Positions 1 to 8,607 of a stretch of DNA of 64,000 nt are shown in pieces. Made by a program: the position numbers and the translations under genes. The notes under the pieces are model-generated. The model searched no databases. It was not told where the DNA came from and was given only the letters and a program-made list of their open reading frames with translations. Source of the DNA: Streptomyces sp. NRRL WC-3605 (GTDB lineage: Bacteria > Actinomycetota > Actinomycetes > Streptomycetales > Streptomycetaceae); the NCBI RefSeq assembly GCF_001509795.1, contig NZ_LLZN01000078.1, forward strand, positions 1 through 64,000, written 5' to 3'. Positions within the stretch are counted from its first letter, which is position 1. Every line of letters begins with the position of its first letter.

Positions 1-43
1 CAGGTGTCGCGCGCGCGGGCTGGGTGGGGGCCGGTGGTCGGCC

Positions 44-223
44 TCAGGCGCCGGACGGGCTCGGGGTGGGGGGCGGCGGGGCGTTGTAGGTGTGGGTCTG
101 GGCGTCCGTGCGGGCCTGGCTTCGGGCTCGGCGGGCCGGGCCGCGCCAGCCGCAGGTGCAGTGGGCCGTGCAGAAGGGGCCCTTCTCCACCGTCGTCGTC
201 CGGTGCTCGTCCTGGTCTGTCAT
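44..223 (-). CDS. Small Cys-containing hypothetical protein
   Basis: A 59-residue protein of unknown function. I chose the ATG at 223; an in-frame GTG lies three codons upstream. The middle carries a CTAHCTCGW cluster (three Cys and one His), which could bind a metal or be redox active, followed by an Arg-rich stretch and a Pro-rich tail. There is no signal peptide or membrane segment. It is divergent from the lipoprotein gene at 319, with about 95 bp between them. Small proteins of this kind are common in Streptomyces, but I cannot name a family. Confidence 0.55.
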   Translation of the reverse strand: MTDQDEHRTTTVEKGPFCTAHCTCGWRGPARRARSQARTDAQTHTYNAPPPPTPSPSGA

Positions 224-318
224 CGCCCCCACGGTACCCAGGCGTGACGGCGATCCCTACCGGTCGTTAACCGGTACGACAAGGAGCCCGTGACGGACGT
301 ACCGGGGGTAGGCAGGCG

Positions 319-1158
319 ATGGCGGAGAGGCAGCAGCACAGGCGCATGCGGGGAGCCGGCGTCGCGGTGGGGCTCCTGGGTCTCTGCCTCGCCGGCAGCG
401 GGTGCGCGCAGAGCGGGGCCGCCGCCGAGGACGCCCGCGGGGGCGATCCGGTCGACGTGGTGCGCGCGGCCGCCGACGCGCTGGTGGGTGCCCGCAGCTC
501 CCGGGCGCGCACGTCGATGGAGATGGCCACCGGCGGCACCCGGGTCACCATCCGGGGTGAAGGCGTGTACGACTTCGGACGGCAGCTCGGGCGGCTGAAG
601 GTGCGGCTGCCGCAGGACCCGGCGGGGACGGCCGGGCAGCGGCCGATCACCGAGCTGCTGGCGCCCGGCGCGCTGTTCATGAAGAACCGCGGGGCCGGGG
701 TGCCCGCCGACAAATGGGTGCGTGTGGAGACGCGGTCCCTGACCGACGGCAATCTCGTCACCGGCGGCGCCACCGATCCGTTCGCCGCCGCCGAGGTGCT
801 GCGGGGGGCGCGGAGCGCCACGTATGTGGGGCGGGCGGAGGTCTCCGGGACCCGGGTGCGGCACTACCGGGGGACCGCCGATCTGGGGGCCGCGGCCCGG
901 AAGGCGTCCGACGGGAACGCCCGGGCGCTCGCCGCGGCGGCGAAAGGGTTCGCCACGGACCAGGTGCCGTTCGACGTCTACCTGGACGACGACGGGCTGG
1001 TCCGGAAGGTCAGGCACCGCTTCAGCTTCGTCAACGGGCAGCACCGCGACGCCGTCGACGTGACCTCCACCACCGCGCTGTACGACTTCGGGGCTCCCGC
1101 CCACGTCCGGCTGCCGGACGACGACGACATCTACGCCGGGCAGATCGCCGAGGACTAG
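319..1158 (+). CDS. Putative secreted lipoprotein (LppX/LprAFG-like)
   Basis: A 279-residue protein with a basic N-terminus, a short hydrophobic core (about residues 13-26) and a weak lipobox ending at Cys29 (AGSGC). It is therefore probably exported and lipid-anchored outside the membrane. The mature part has charged, amphipathic stretches alternating with beta-rich segments (for example VTIRGEGVYDFGRQLGRLKV) and an acidic end rich in Asp. The size and pattern resemble actinobacterial LppX/LprAFG-type lipid-carrier lipoproteins, but that is inference from appearance. It stands alone; the small gene at 1230 begins 71 bp downstream. Confidence 0.75.
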   Translation: MAERQQHRRMRGAGVAVGLLGLCLAGSGCAQSGAAAEDARGGDPVDVVRAAADALVGARSSRARTSMEMATGGTRVTIRGEGVYDFGRQLGRLKVRLPQDPAGTAGQRPITELLAPGALFMKNRGAGVPADKWVRVETRSLTDGNLVTGGATDPFAAAEVLRGARSATYVGRAEVSGTRVRHYRGTADLGAAARKASDGNARALAAAAKGFATDQVPFDVYLDDDGLVRKVRHRFSFVNGQHRDAVDVTSTTALYDFGAPAHVRLPDDDDIYAGQIAED

Positions 1159-1229
1159 CCCTTCCGTGCCATGCGCGGTCCGTATGCCGCTCCCTACTCT
1201 AGGAAGTCGGTAACGGCAGAGAAGAGGTG

Positions 1230-1406
1230 ATGCGCGTGGCTCCGGTCGGCGGTACGGCGGTTCAGGACCACGTGGCCCTCGCCGAGATCGAGCTGTGCGG
1301 AGAGCTGATCATCGCGGCGTCGGCCGCCCGTGAGGAGCGGCTCAGCCTGGAGAGCATCGACCAGGTGCTGCGGGTCGCGGAGGAGCGGGACGCGCGCGGC
1401 CGGTGA
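1230..1406 (+). CDS. Small conserved hypothetical protein (58 aa)
   Basis: A 58-codon reading frame with an ATG at 1230 and a good ribosome binding site (GAGAAGAGG) just upstream. The product is a mostly helical, acidic protein with one Cys (ELCGELIIAAS) and the ending EERDARGR. No membrane segment or known domain is visible. The strong binding site, the Streptomyces-like third-position GC bias and the placement in the gap between the lipoprotein gene and convergent csoR support it as real. The function is unknown. Confidence 0.65.
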   Translation: MRVAPVGGTAVQDHVALAEIELCGELIIAASAAREERLSLESIDQVLRVAEERDARGR

Positions 1407-1418
1407 CCGGGCGGGCGC

Positions 1419-1799
1419 TCAGGTCCGCAGCAGGCGGCCGATGGCCTTCGTGGCCTCCTCCACCTTCGCGTCGATCTCCGCACCGCCCTTGAGGGCCGCG
1501 TCGGCGACGCAGTGGCGGAGGTGCTCCTCCAGCAGTTGCAGCGCGAAGGACTGGAGCGCCTTCGTCGACGCGGAGACCTGCGTGAGTATGTCGATGCAGT
1601 AGACGTCCTCGTCGACCATGCGCTGCAGACCGCGGATCTGGCCCTCGATCCGGCGCAGGCGCTTCAGGTGTTCCGTCTTCTGGTGGTGGTAACCGTGGAC
1701 GCCGCGGTCGTGATCCGTCACGATGTCCGCGCCGGGCGTCGTCTCCAGGGCGTCGTCGGCGGCGGAGGGCGCACCCGCGCCGGCCTCTGTGGTCGTCAT
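1419..1799 (-). CDS. csoR: Copper-sensing transcriptional repressor CsoR
   Basis: A 126-residue CsoR/RcnR-family repressor. The Cu(I) site of CsoR, C-x24-H-x3-C, is present as Cys68, His93 and Cys97 with the spacing known from S. lividans CsoR. The helical core KTEHLKRLRRIEGQIRGLQRM is the family's DNA-binding and tetramerisation region. The N-terminal 30 residues are a low-complexity extension typical of Streptomyces. A CsoR-type palindrome lies 28 bp upstream of the start, so it should repress itself until copper binds. No copper pump or chaperone gene is adjacent, so other targets must lie elsewhere. Confidence 0.93.
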   Translation of the reverse strand: MTTTEAGAGAPSAADDALETTPGADIVTDHDRGVHGYHHQKTEHLKRLRRIEGQIRGLQRMVDEDVYCIDILTQVSASTKALQSFALQLLEEHLRHCVADAALKGGAEIDAKVEEATKAIGRLLRT

Positions 1800-1826
1800 C
1801 GCGTCCTCCCGACGTAAACCGCTTCT

Positions 1827-1843
1827 ATACCCCTACCGGGTAT
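1827..1843 (-). promoter_or_regulatory. CsoR operator palindrome upstream of csoR
   Basis: The 17-bp sequence ATACCCCTACCGGGTAT is an inverted repeat of the GC-tract type bound by CsoR proteins (TACCCC...GGGTA). It sits 28-44 bp upstream of the csoR ATG, where it would overlap the promoter. It supports copper-responsive autoregulation. Confidence 0.8.
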
Positions 1844-2034
1844 ATCGTACCGAACTTTGCCGGGTAGGGGCGTGATGGCCGCCACCCGTGCGCCCGCCCC
1901 ACCGGGGCTTACGGACGGCCCCCGTGACGACCACTGTGCCTGATGGGCGACACTGGGAGGCGGCCCATTAGCCGTGGCCGGATGATGCGCCTAGCATCAG
2001 CCTGACCGAAACCGATGCATCCTGAGGACCACAC

Positions 2035-2655
2035 GTGCGATTTCGTCTGACCCCCCGGGAGACGAGCTTCTACGACATGTTCGCCGCATCCGCGGACAAC
2101 ATCGTCACGGGCTCGAAGCTCCTGATGGAACTGCTCGGGGCGGACACCGCCGGCCGGGCCGAGATCGCCGAACGGATGCGGGCCGCGGAACACGCGGGTG
2201 ACGACGCGACGCACGCGATCTTCCACCAGCTGAACTCCTCGTTCATCACGCCGTTCGACCGCGAGGACATCTACTCCCTCGCGTCGTCCCTCGACGACAT
2301 CATGGACTTCATGGAGGAGGCCGTCGACCTGGTCGTCCTCTACAACGTCGAGGAACTGCCCAAGGGCGTCGACCAGCAGATCGAGGTCCTGGCGCGGGCG
2401 GCCGAGCTGACGGCCGAGGCCATGCCGAACCTGCGCACGATGGACAACCTGACCGAGTACTGGATCGAGGTCAACCGCCTCGAGAACCAGGCCGACCAGA
2501 TACACCGCAAGCTGCTCGCCCACCTCTTCAACGGCAAGTACGACGCGATCGAGGTGCTGAAGCTCAAGCAGATCGTGGACGTGCTGGAAGAGGCGGCGGA
2601 CGCCTTCGAGCACGTGGCGAACACGGTGGAGACCATCGCCGTCAAGGAGTCCTGA
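2035..2655 (+). CDS. DUF47/PhoU-like phosphate transport accessory protein
   Basis: A 206-residue all-helical protein of the DUF47 (TIGR00153, PhoU-like) family, which pairs with Pit transporters and is thought to modulate phosphate uptake. It begins with a GTG preceded by TGAGGA. Acidic helix motifs such as FDREDIYSLASSLDDIMDFMEEA and LENQADQIHRKLLAHLF match the PhoU-type metal-binding helical repeats. The stop lies 7 bp before the pit start, so the two genes form one operon. It is predicted to be cytoplasmic, at the membrane face of Pit. Confidence 0.92.
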   Translation: MRFRLTPRETSFYDMFAASADNIVTGSKLLMELLGADTAGRAEIAERMRAAEHAGDDATHAIFHQLNSSFITPFDREDIYSLASSLDDIMDFMEEAVDLVVLYNVEELPKGVDQQIEVLARAAELTAEAMPNLRTMDNLTEYWIEVNRLENQADQIHRKLLAHLFNGKYDAIEVLKLKQIVDVLEEAADAFEHVANTVETIAVKES

Positions 2656-2662
2656 CCCCTTC

Positions 2663-3661
2663 ATGGACACCTTCGCTCTGGTCGCGACCATCGGGGTCGC
2701 GCTCTTCTTCACGTACACCAACGGCTTCCACGACTCGGCGAACGCGATCGCCACCTCCGTGTCGACGCGTGCGCTGACCCCCCGGGCCGCGCTGGCCATG
2801 GCCGCCGTGATGAACCTCGCCGGTGCCTTCCTGGGCTCCGGTGTGGCCAAGACGGTCAGCGAGGGGCTGATCGAGACGCCCCAGGGCTCGACGGGGATGG
2901 GCATCCTCTTCGCCGCCCTGATCGGCGCGATCGTCTGGAATCTGATCACCTGGTACTTCGGTCTGCCCTCGTCCTCCTCACACGCCCTCTTCGGCGGCAT
3001 GGTGGGCGCGGCGCTCGCCGGCGGGACGAAGGTGTACTGGGACGGCGTGGTCGACAAGGTCGTCATCCCGATGTTCGTGTCGCCGGTCATCGGTCTGGTC
3101 GTCGGTTACCTGGTGATGACGGGCATCCTGTGGATGTTCCGGCGGTCGAACCCGCACAAGGCCAAGCGGGGCTTCCGTATCGCGCAGACGGTGTCGGCGG
3201 CCGGTATGGCGCTCGGGCACGGCCTCCAGGACGCGCAGAAGACGATGGGCATCGTCGTGATGGCACTGGTCATCGCGGACGTCGAGGACTACGGCGACCC
3301 GATCCCGGTGTGGGTGAAGATCGCCTGCGCGCTGATGCTGTCCCTCGGCACCTACGCGGGCGGCTGGCGCATCATGCGCACCCTGGGCCGGAAGATCATC
3401 GAGCTGGACCCGCCGCAGGGCTTCGCCGCCGAGACCACCGGCGCCTCGATCATGTTCGGCTCGGCGTTCATCTTCCACGCGCCGATCTCCACCACCCATG
3501 TGATCACCTCCGCGATCATGGGTGTGGGCGCCACGAAGCGCGTCAACGCCGTGCGCTGGGGCGTGGCCAAGAACATCGTCCTGGGCTGGTTCATCACGAT
3601 GCCCGCGGCGGCCGTCGTCGCCGCCCTGTCCTTCTGGATCGTGGACCTCGCGTTCCTGTGA
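2663..3661 (+). CDS. pit: Low-affinity inorganic phosphate transporter, PiT family
   Basis: A 332-residue integral membrane protein with about ten hydrophobic segments. Both PiT signatures are present: GFHDSANAIATSVSTRAL near residue 21 and GHGLQDAQKTMG in the second half, plus GLPSSSSHALFGG and PISTTHVITSAIMG. It should import phosphate, or metal-phosphate, by cation symport. It follows the DUF47 gene by 7 bp, the usual arrangement in bacteria. A strong inverted repeat ends the operon at 3690-3726. It is the low-affinity counterpart to the convergent high-affinity pst operon. The S. coelicolor orthologue is, from memory, pitH1. Confidence 0.95.
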   Translation: MDTFALVATIGVALFFTYTNGFHDSANAIATSVSTRALTPRAALAMAAVMNLAGAFLGSGVAKTVSEGLIETPQGSTGMGILFAALIGAIVWNLITWYFGLPSSSSHALFGGMVGAALAGGTKVYWDGVVDKVVIPMFVSPVIGLVVGYLVMTGILWMFRRSNPHKAKRGFRIAQTVSAAGMALGHGLQDAQKTMGIVVMALVIADVEDYGDPIPVWVKIACALMLSLGTYAGGWRIMRTLGRKIIELDPPQGFAAETTGASIMFGSAFIFHAPISTTHVITSAIMGVGATKRVNAVRWGVAKNIVLGWFITMPAAAVVAALSFWIVDLAFL

Positions 3662-3689
3662 GGCGCGCGTCCCCGTGACGCGGTACGCG

Positions 3690-3726
3690 GAAGGGCCCGC
3701 CCCCGGTTCCTGGGGGCGGGCCCTTC
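3690..3726. terminator. Bidirectional terminator between pit and pstB
   Basis: A perfect 15-bp inverted repeat (arms 3690-3704 and 3712-3726, GAAGGGCCCGCCCCC and its complement) with a 7-nt loop. It lies between the convergent pit and pstB genes and can serve both. There is no long T-tract, as is common for Streptomyces terminators. Confidence 0.85.
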
Positions 3727-3784
3727 CCGTGCCTCGCGGTGGCACCGCCATGCAGCACCGCGAGGGGTCCGGCGGGCGGCCCGG

Positions 3785-4561
3785 TCAGCCGAAGCGGCCC
3801 GAGATGTAGTCCTCGGTGGCCTGGACGGACGGGTTGGAGAAGATCCGCTCGGTGTCGTCGAGCTCGATCAGCTTGCCGGGCTTGCCGACGGCCGCCAGGT
3901 TGAAGAACGCCGTGCGGTCGGAGACCCGCGCCGCCTGCTGCATGTTGTGGGTCACGATGACGATCGTGAACCGTTCCTTCAGCTCCCCGATCAGGTCCTC
4001 GATGGCGAGGGTGGAGATCGGGTCGAGCGCCGAGCAGGGCTCGTCCATCAGCAGGACGTCCGGCTCGACCGCGATGGCGCGGGCGATGCACAGGCGCTGC
4101 TGCTGCCCGCCGGACAGGCCCGAGCCCGGCTTGGCCAGCCGGTCCTTGACCTCGTTCCACAGGTTCGCGCCCCGCAGGGACTTCTCGACGATGTCGTCCA
4201 GCTCGGACTTCTTGTACGAGCCGTTGAGCTTCAGGCCCGCCGCCACGTTGTCGTACACCGACATGGTGGGGAACGGGTTGGGCCGCTGGAAGACCATGCC
4301 GACCTCGCGGCGCACGGCGACCGGGTCGATGCCGGCCCCGTACAGGTTCTCGTCGTCCAGGAGGACCTTGCCCTCGACGCGGCCGCCCGGGGTGACCTCG
4401 TGCATCCGGTTGAGGGTGCGCAGGAAGGTGGACTTGCCGCAGCCGGACGGGCCGATGAAGGCCGTCACGGAGCGGGGCTCGACGGTCATCGAGATGTCCT
4501 CGACCGCGAGGAAGGAGCCGTAGTAGGCGTTGAGGCCGCTGACATCGATGCGCTTGGCCAT
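3785..4561 (-). CDS. pstB: Phosphate ABC transporter ATP-binding protein PstB
   Basis: A 258-residue ABC ATPase. Walker A is GPSGCGKST (37-45), the signature is LSGGQQQR (149-156) and Walker B is VLLMDEP (169-175). The segment [14 protein letters not shown] is typical of PstB. I chose the start at MAKRIDVSG (4561); the frame stays open for 15 more codons upstream, but the family begins near here. It energises PstCA, importing phosphate delivered by PstS. It is the last gene of pstSCAB, about 55 bp after pstA. Confidence 0.97.
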   Translation of the reverse strand: MAKRIDVSGLNAYYGSFLAVEDISMTVEPRSVTAFIGPSGCGKSTFLRTLNRMHEVTPGGRVEGKVLLDDENLYGAGIDPVAVRREVGMVFQRPNPFPTMSVYDNVAAGLKLNGSYKKSELDDIVEKSLRGANLWNEVKDRLAKPGSGLSGGQQQRLCIARAIAVEPDVLLMDEPCSALDPISTLAIEDLIGELKERFTIVIVTHNMQQAARVSDRTAFFNLAAVGKPGKLIELDDTERIFSNPSVQATEDYISGRFG

Positions 4562-4616
4562 GTCGATCACTGCTTCTTTCGAATCCGAGTCGCTGACTGG
4601 TTCCACGGGGGTCGCG

Positions 4617-5681
4617 TCAGCGACCGGCCTTGGGGGCCTTCCAGCGGGCGATGCCGCGGGCCACCAGGTTGAGGATCATGATGAAGGCGATGAGCACCAG
4701 GGCACCCGCCCAGGCGCGGTCGTAGGCGGCGCCCGAGCCGCCGCTGTTCGCGTACTGGAGGTAGATGTACACGGGCAGGGAGGCCTGCGGGTCCTGGAAG
4801 GGGTTGGCGTTGATGAAGTTCGTCACCCACACCAGGAGCAGCAGCGGGGCGGTCTCGCCGGTGATGCGCGCGACGGCGAGCATCACGCCCGTGGTGATCC
4901 CGCCGACGGAGGTCGGCAGCACCACCTTGAGGATGGTCCGCCACTTCGGCACGCCGAGGGCGAGCGACGCCTCGCGCAGCTCGTTCGGGACGAGCTTGAG
5001 CATCTCCTCGGTGGAGCGGACGACGACCGGCAGCATCAGGATGGCGAGCGCCATGGAGCCGGCGAAGCCGGAGTAGCCCATGCCGAGGATGACGATCCAC
5101 AGGCTGAGGACGAACAGGCCGGCGACGATCGACGGGATGCCCGTCATGACGTCGACGAAGAACGTGATCGCCTTGGCGAGCCTGCCGCGTCCGTACTCGA
5201 CCAGGTAGATCGCGGTGAGCACGCCGATCGGCACGGCGATGGCGGTGGCGATGCCGACCTGCTCCAGGGTGCCGAGGAGGGCGTGGTAGATGCCGCCGCC
5301 GGTCTCGGTGTCGGCGACCACGCCCATCGAGTGGGTGAGGAAGTAGCCGTCCAGGACCTTCACCCCGCGCCGGACCGTCTCGTAGACGAGGGAGGCCAGC
5401 GGGATGACGGCGAGCAGGAACGCGACCCAGATCAGGCTGGTGACGACGCGGTCCTTGGCCTGCCGGCGCCCTTCGACCCGCGCGGAGATCCCGTACGAGC
5501 CGGCGACGAACAGCAGTGCGGCGATCAGCGCCCACTGGATGCTGCTGTCCAGTCCGGCGGCCGCGCTGATGCCGAGGCCCAGGGCGACCGATCCGGCGGC
5601 GACCGCCCAGGAGAACCACTTCGGCAGGGTGGCGCCCTTCAGGCTGCCCGGCCGCTTGGCGGAAACGGATGCGTGGCTCAT
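4617..5681 (-). CDS. pstA: Phosphate ABC transporter permease PstA
   Basis: A 354-residue permease with an N-terminal extension containing two extra hydrophobic segments (about 27-65) before the usual PstA core. The binding-protein-dependent transport motif is the [22 protein letters not shown] loop ([20 protein letters not shown]) that contacts PstB. The ATG overlaps the pstC stop in an ATGA arrangement, so the two permeases are translationally coupled and should be made in equal amounts. Confidence 0.96.
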   Translation of the reverse strand: MSHASVSAKRPGSLKGATLPKWFSWAVAAGSVALGLGISAAAGLDSSIQWALIAALLFVAGSYGISARVEGRRQAKDRVVTSLIWVAFLLAVIPLASLVYETVRRGVKVLDGYFLTHSMGVVADTETGGGIYHALLGTLEQVGIATAIAVPIGVLTAIYLVEYGRGRLAKAITFFVDVMTGIPSIVAGLFVLSLWIVILGMGYSGFAGSMALAILMLPVVVRSTEEMLKLVPNELREASLALGVPKWRTILKVVLPTSVGGITTGVMLAVARITGETAPLLLLVWVTNFINANPFQDPQASLPVYIYLQYANSGGSGAAYDRAWAGALVLIAFIMILNLVARGIARWKAPKAGR

Positions 5682-6682
5682 GCGTTGGCCCCCGAGAACT
5701 CCTTGCGCCGCTCGATGATGAGGCGGGCGGTGCCGTTGACCAGCAGGGTGATGACGAACAGCACCAGACCGGAGGCGATCAGCGCGTCCCGGCCGTCCGT
5801 GGTGGCCTCGTTGAACTTGCTGGCGATGTTCTGGGCGAAGGTGCCGCCGCCCGGGTCGAGCAGGCTGGCCTCGATGTCGAAGGTCGGCGACAGGACCATC
5901 GCGACGGCCATCGTCTCGCCGAGCGCGCGGCCGAGGCCCAGCATCGAGGCGGAGATGACGCCGGAGCGCCCGTAGGGCAGGACGGCCATCCGCACGACCT
6001 CCCAGCGGGTGGCGCCGAGGGCCAGGGCGGCCTCCTCGTGCGTCCGCGGGACCTGCCGGAAGATCTCCCGGCTGACGTTGGTGATGATCGGCAGGATCAT
6101 GATGGCGAGCAGGATGCCGACGGTGAACAGTGCGCGCGGGGCGCCGCCGTTCCACTCGAAGACGCCGGTCCAGCCGAGGTAGTCGTCCAGCCAGGCGTAC
6201 AGGCCACCGAGGTGCGGCACCAGGACGAGGGCGCCCCACAGGCCGTAGACGATCGACGGGACCGCGGCGAGCAGGTCGATCACGTACGCGATGGGGCCGC
6301 GGAGGCGGCGCGGGGCGTAGTGCGTGAGGAACAGCGCGATGCCGACGGAGACCGGGACGGCGATCGCCAGCGCGATGACCGACGACACGACCGTGCCGAA
6401 GGCGAGCACCGCGATGCCGAAGGCGGGCGGGTCGCCGGTGGGGTTCCACTCGAAGGTGGTGAAGAAGTTGGCCTCGTCCTTGCCGATCGCGCTCGCGGCC
6501 CGGAGGCTCAGGAAGACGGCGATGGCGGCCATGAGCACCAGCAGGAAGATGCCGGAGCCGCGGGAGAGGGCGAGGAAGATCCGGTCGCCGGGGCGGGTGG
6601 CGCCGCGGGCGCTGCTCCCGCGCCGGGCCGGGGCCGGGAGGGGGGTGGGCGGAGCTGTGTCGTTCTTGACTGATATGTCCAT
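5678..6682 (-). CDS. pstC: Phosphate ABC transporter permease PstC
   Basis: A 334-residue permease with about six transmembrane segments after a cytoplasmic, Pro/Ala/Arg-rich N-terminus. The coupling loop THEEAALALGATRWEVVRMA and the ALGETMAVAMVL segment are typical of PstC. It partners PstA in the membrane channel of the high-affinity phosphate importer. It lies 133 bp downstream of pstS, a gap filled by a hairpin that probably lowers read-through, and overlaps pstA by 4 nt. Confidence 0.96.
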   Translation of the reverse strand: MDISVKNDTAPPTPLPAPARRGSSARGATRPGDRIFLALSRGSGIFLLVLMAAIAVFLSLRAASAIGKDEANFFTTFEWNPTGDPPAFGIAVLAFGTVVSSVIALAIAVPVSVGIALFLTHYAPRRLRGPIAYVIDLLAAVPSIVYGLWGALVLVPHLGGLYAWLDDYLGWTGVFEWNGGAPRALFTVGILLAIMILPIITNVSREIFRQVPRTHEEAALALGATRWEVVRMAVLPYGRSGVISASMLGLGRALGETMAVAMVLSPTFDIEASLLDPGGGTFAQNIASKFNEATTDGRDALIASGLVLFVITLLVNGTARLIIERRKEFSGANA

Positions 6683-6777
6683 AAGAGGTCTCCGGTCTGC
6701 GGAGCCGCCTTCGCGGGGCGGCTCACGGCGGAGCGCTCCCGGCGGCGGGGCGCTCCTGGCGGCGGTGCACCGGATGT

Positions 6778-6807
6778 GCGGCCGGACCCGGCGGGGGGTC
6801 CGGCCGC
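6778..6807 (-). terminator. Attenuating hairpin between pstS and pstC
   Basis: A perfect 12-bp stem (6778-6789 with 6796-6807) and a 6-nt loop lie just after the pstS stop and before pstC. In pst operons the binding-protein message is made in excess, and a partial terminator here would explain that. Confidence 0.7.
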
Positions 6808-6815
6808 GGCTCAGG

Positions 6816-7949
6816 TCAGCTCAGGCTCGAGACCGTGGAGCGGACCTTGGTGATGATCTCGGCCGGGACGGGGGCGTAGCCGGCGTCGGCCAGCAGGCCC
6901 TGGCCGTCCTCGGAGGCGATGTAGGAGAGGAAGGACTTCACGGCGGGCAGGGACTCCGCCTTGTTGCCCTTGTCGCAGACGATCTCGTACGTGACGAGGG
7001 TGATCGGGTAGGCGCCCTCGGCGGACGGCGTGTAGTTCAGCTCCAGCGCCAGGTCCTTGCCGGTGCCGACGACCTTGGCCTCGGAGATGGACTTGGTGGC
7101 GTTCTCGGTGGTCGCCTCGACCGGCTGTGCGGCACCCGTCTTGATCTTGACGGACTTCATGCCGTCCTTGACGTAGGACAGCTCCATGTAGGAGATCGCG
7201 CCCGAGGTCTGGCTCACCTGCTGCGCCACGCCGGAGGAGCCGGACGCGGACTGGCCGCCCTTGGCCTCCCAGGACTTGCCGTGCTCGTACTTCCAGTCGT
7301 CGGGCGCGGCGGCGGACAGGTACTTCGTGAAGTTGTCCGTGGTGCCGGACTCGTCCGAGCGGTGGAACGCCTGGATCTTCAGGTCGGGCAGCTTCGCGTC
7401 GGGGTTGAGCGCCGCGATGGCCTTGTCGTTCCAGTTGGTGATCTTGCTGTCGAAGATCTTGGCGAGGGTCGGCGCGTCCAGGACGAGGCTGTCGACGCCC
7501 GGCACGTTGTAGCCGACGCCGATCGGGCCGACGACCATCGGCAGGTCGATGGCCTGGCCGCCGTCGGCGCAGGCGGTCTTCTTGGACTCGGCGATCTCCT
7601 CCGCGTCCAGGGCCGAGTCGGAGCCTGCGAACGCGGTCTGGCCCTGGAGGAAGGCGGTGACACCGGCACCCGAGCCGGTCGGGTTGTAGTTGAGCTGCAC
7701 GCCCTTGCAGGCGGTCGTGTACTGCCTGACCCACGCGTCGATCGCGTTCTTCTGCGCGGACGAGCCGGACGCCTGGAGCTGGCCCTTGGCGTCGCCGCAG
7801 TCGATGGCGCCGGCCTTGGCCGTCGCCGCCGAGTCGCCGCCGCCCGCGTTGCCGGTGTCGTCGGAGCCGCACGCCGTGAGGGCCAGGGCGCCGGAGACGG
7901 CGATCGCGCCGAGTGCGAGAGTCCGCCGGGTCTTGCGCTGAAGCTTCAC
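6816..7949 (-). CDS. pstS: Phosphate-binding lipoprotein PstS
   Basis: A 377-residue extracellular phosphate-binding lipoprotein. The GTG start at 7949 is preceded by GGAAGGAAA; the frame is open further upstream but without a better site. The signal peptide ends in the lipobox LTAC with Cys27. Phosphate-binding features include ASGSSAQKNA near the N-terminus and RSDESGTTDNFTKYL in the middle, where Ser, Asp and Arg contact phosphate in PstS structures. It leads the pstSCAB operon, and the PHO boxes about 120-165 bp upstream place it in the PhoRP regulon. Confidence 0.97.
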   Translation of the reverse strand: MKLQRKTRRTLALGAIAVSGALALTACGSDDTGNAGGGDSAATAKAGAIDCGDAKGQLQASGSSAQKNAIDAWVRQYTTACKGVQLNYNPTGSGAGVTAFLQGQTAFAGSDSALDAEEIAESKKTACADGGQAIDLPMVVGPIGVGYNVPGVDSLVLDAPTLAKIFDSKITNWNDKAIAALNPDAKLPDLKIQAFHRSDESGTTDNFTKYLSAAAPDDWKYEHGKSWEAKGGQSASGSSGVAQQVSQTSGAISYMELSYVKDGMKSVKIKTGAAQPVEATTENATKSISEAKVVGTGKDLALELNYTPSAEGAYPITLVTYEIVCDKGNKAESLPAVKSFLSYIASEDGQGLLADAGYAPVPAEIITKVRSTVSSLS

Positions 7950-8069
7950 TGTGAGGGATTTCCTTCCGGGAGCCGCCGTCCTGAATTCGGCGGCGTGCGA
8001 AGAGTGGTGCGATGAGGACACGTCCCCCGGGGCGCGGTCTCTCATCGTGCACGGCCGAAATTAGACAGA

Positions 8070-8113
8070 ACAGGTGAAGGCACCGAAGGGCGAGCGTGAA
8101 CGGGGGGTGAACC
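8070..8113 (-). promoter_or_regulatory. PHO box (four 11-bp units) upstream of pstS
   Basis: Read on the minus strand, four consecutive 11-nt direct-repeat units are present: GGTTCACCCCC, CGTTCACGCTC, GCCCTTCGGTG and CCTTCACCTGT. This is the Streptomyces PhoP operator design (GTTCACC units spaced 11 nt). An AT-rich -10-like stretch (TCTAATTT) follows about 5 bp downstream. It points towards pstS. Confidence 0.9.
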
Positions 8114-8155
8114 CCTGAGGACGGCGCGGTGCGGCCGCGCGCCCCCGCGCCCCGT

Positions 8156-8578
8156 CTACGCCCGGTGCAGCGAGGCCAGCAGCGCGTCGACGAGCATGCG
8201 GTCCCTCGGCTGGGTCAGCCGGTCCCGGGCCTGCTCGGGAGGCAGCCACAGCACCTGGTCCACCTCGGAGTTCGGCGTGAAGGTGCCGGTGCCCGCCTCG
8301 GCGGCCCAGTAGCGCACCTCCTTGGGGCGGCCGTCCACGAGATAGCGGACGGTCGGCAGCGCATCCCCCGGCCGGGCCGTGTGCCCGGTCTCCTCGGCGA
8401 CCTCGCGCAGCGCGCCGGCGAGCGGGTCCTCGTCGCGCTTCAGCTTGCCCTTGGGGTGCGACCAGTCGTCGTACCTGGGCCGGTGGACCAGGCAGATCTC
8501 CAGGCCGCCCCCGTCCGGCGAGCGGCGCCACAGGACGCAGCCCGCGGCGTGCACCGTACGGTCGTCCGCGTCTGTCAC
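8156..8578 (-). CDS. Nudix hydrolase
   Basis: A 140-residue Nudix hydrolase. The Nudix box G-x5-E-x7-REVAEETG is complete (residues 44-66), so the metal-dependent pyrophosphohydrolase site should be active. The segment WSHPKGKLKRDE resembles actinobacterial MutT1-like and diadenosine-polyphosphate hydrolases. No C-terminal phosphatase domain is attached. The GTG start at 8578 is chosen for the GAGGAGG site just upstream. It lies immediately after the CHAD gene on the same strand, downstream of ppk, so a role with polyphosphate or nucleotide polyphosphates is plausible but unproven. Confidence 0.9.
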   Translation of the reverse strand: MTDADDRTVHAAGCVLWRRSPDGGGLEICLVHRPRYDDWSHPKGKLKRDEDPLAGALREVAEETGHTARPGDALPTVRYLVDGRPKEVRYWAAEAGTGTFTPNSEVDQVLWLPPEQARDRLTQPRDRMLVDALLASLHRA

Positions 8579-8607
8579 CGGATGCTCCTCCTCGGGGCGG
8601 GTGTGGG

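Noticed and set aside
1909..3090. Minus-strand frame opposite DUF47/pit
   Set aside because: No domain, and the opposite strand encodes two recognisable proteins.
4617..6449. A 610-codon frame appearing to extend pstA
   Set aside because: The extra N-terminal part is the pstC region read in another frame; the pstA start at 5681 overlaps the pstC stop and fits the family length.
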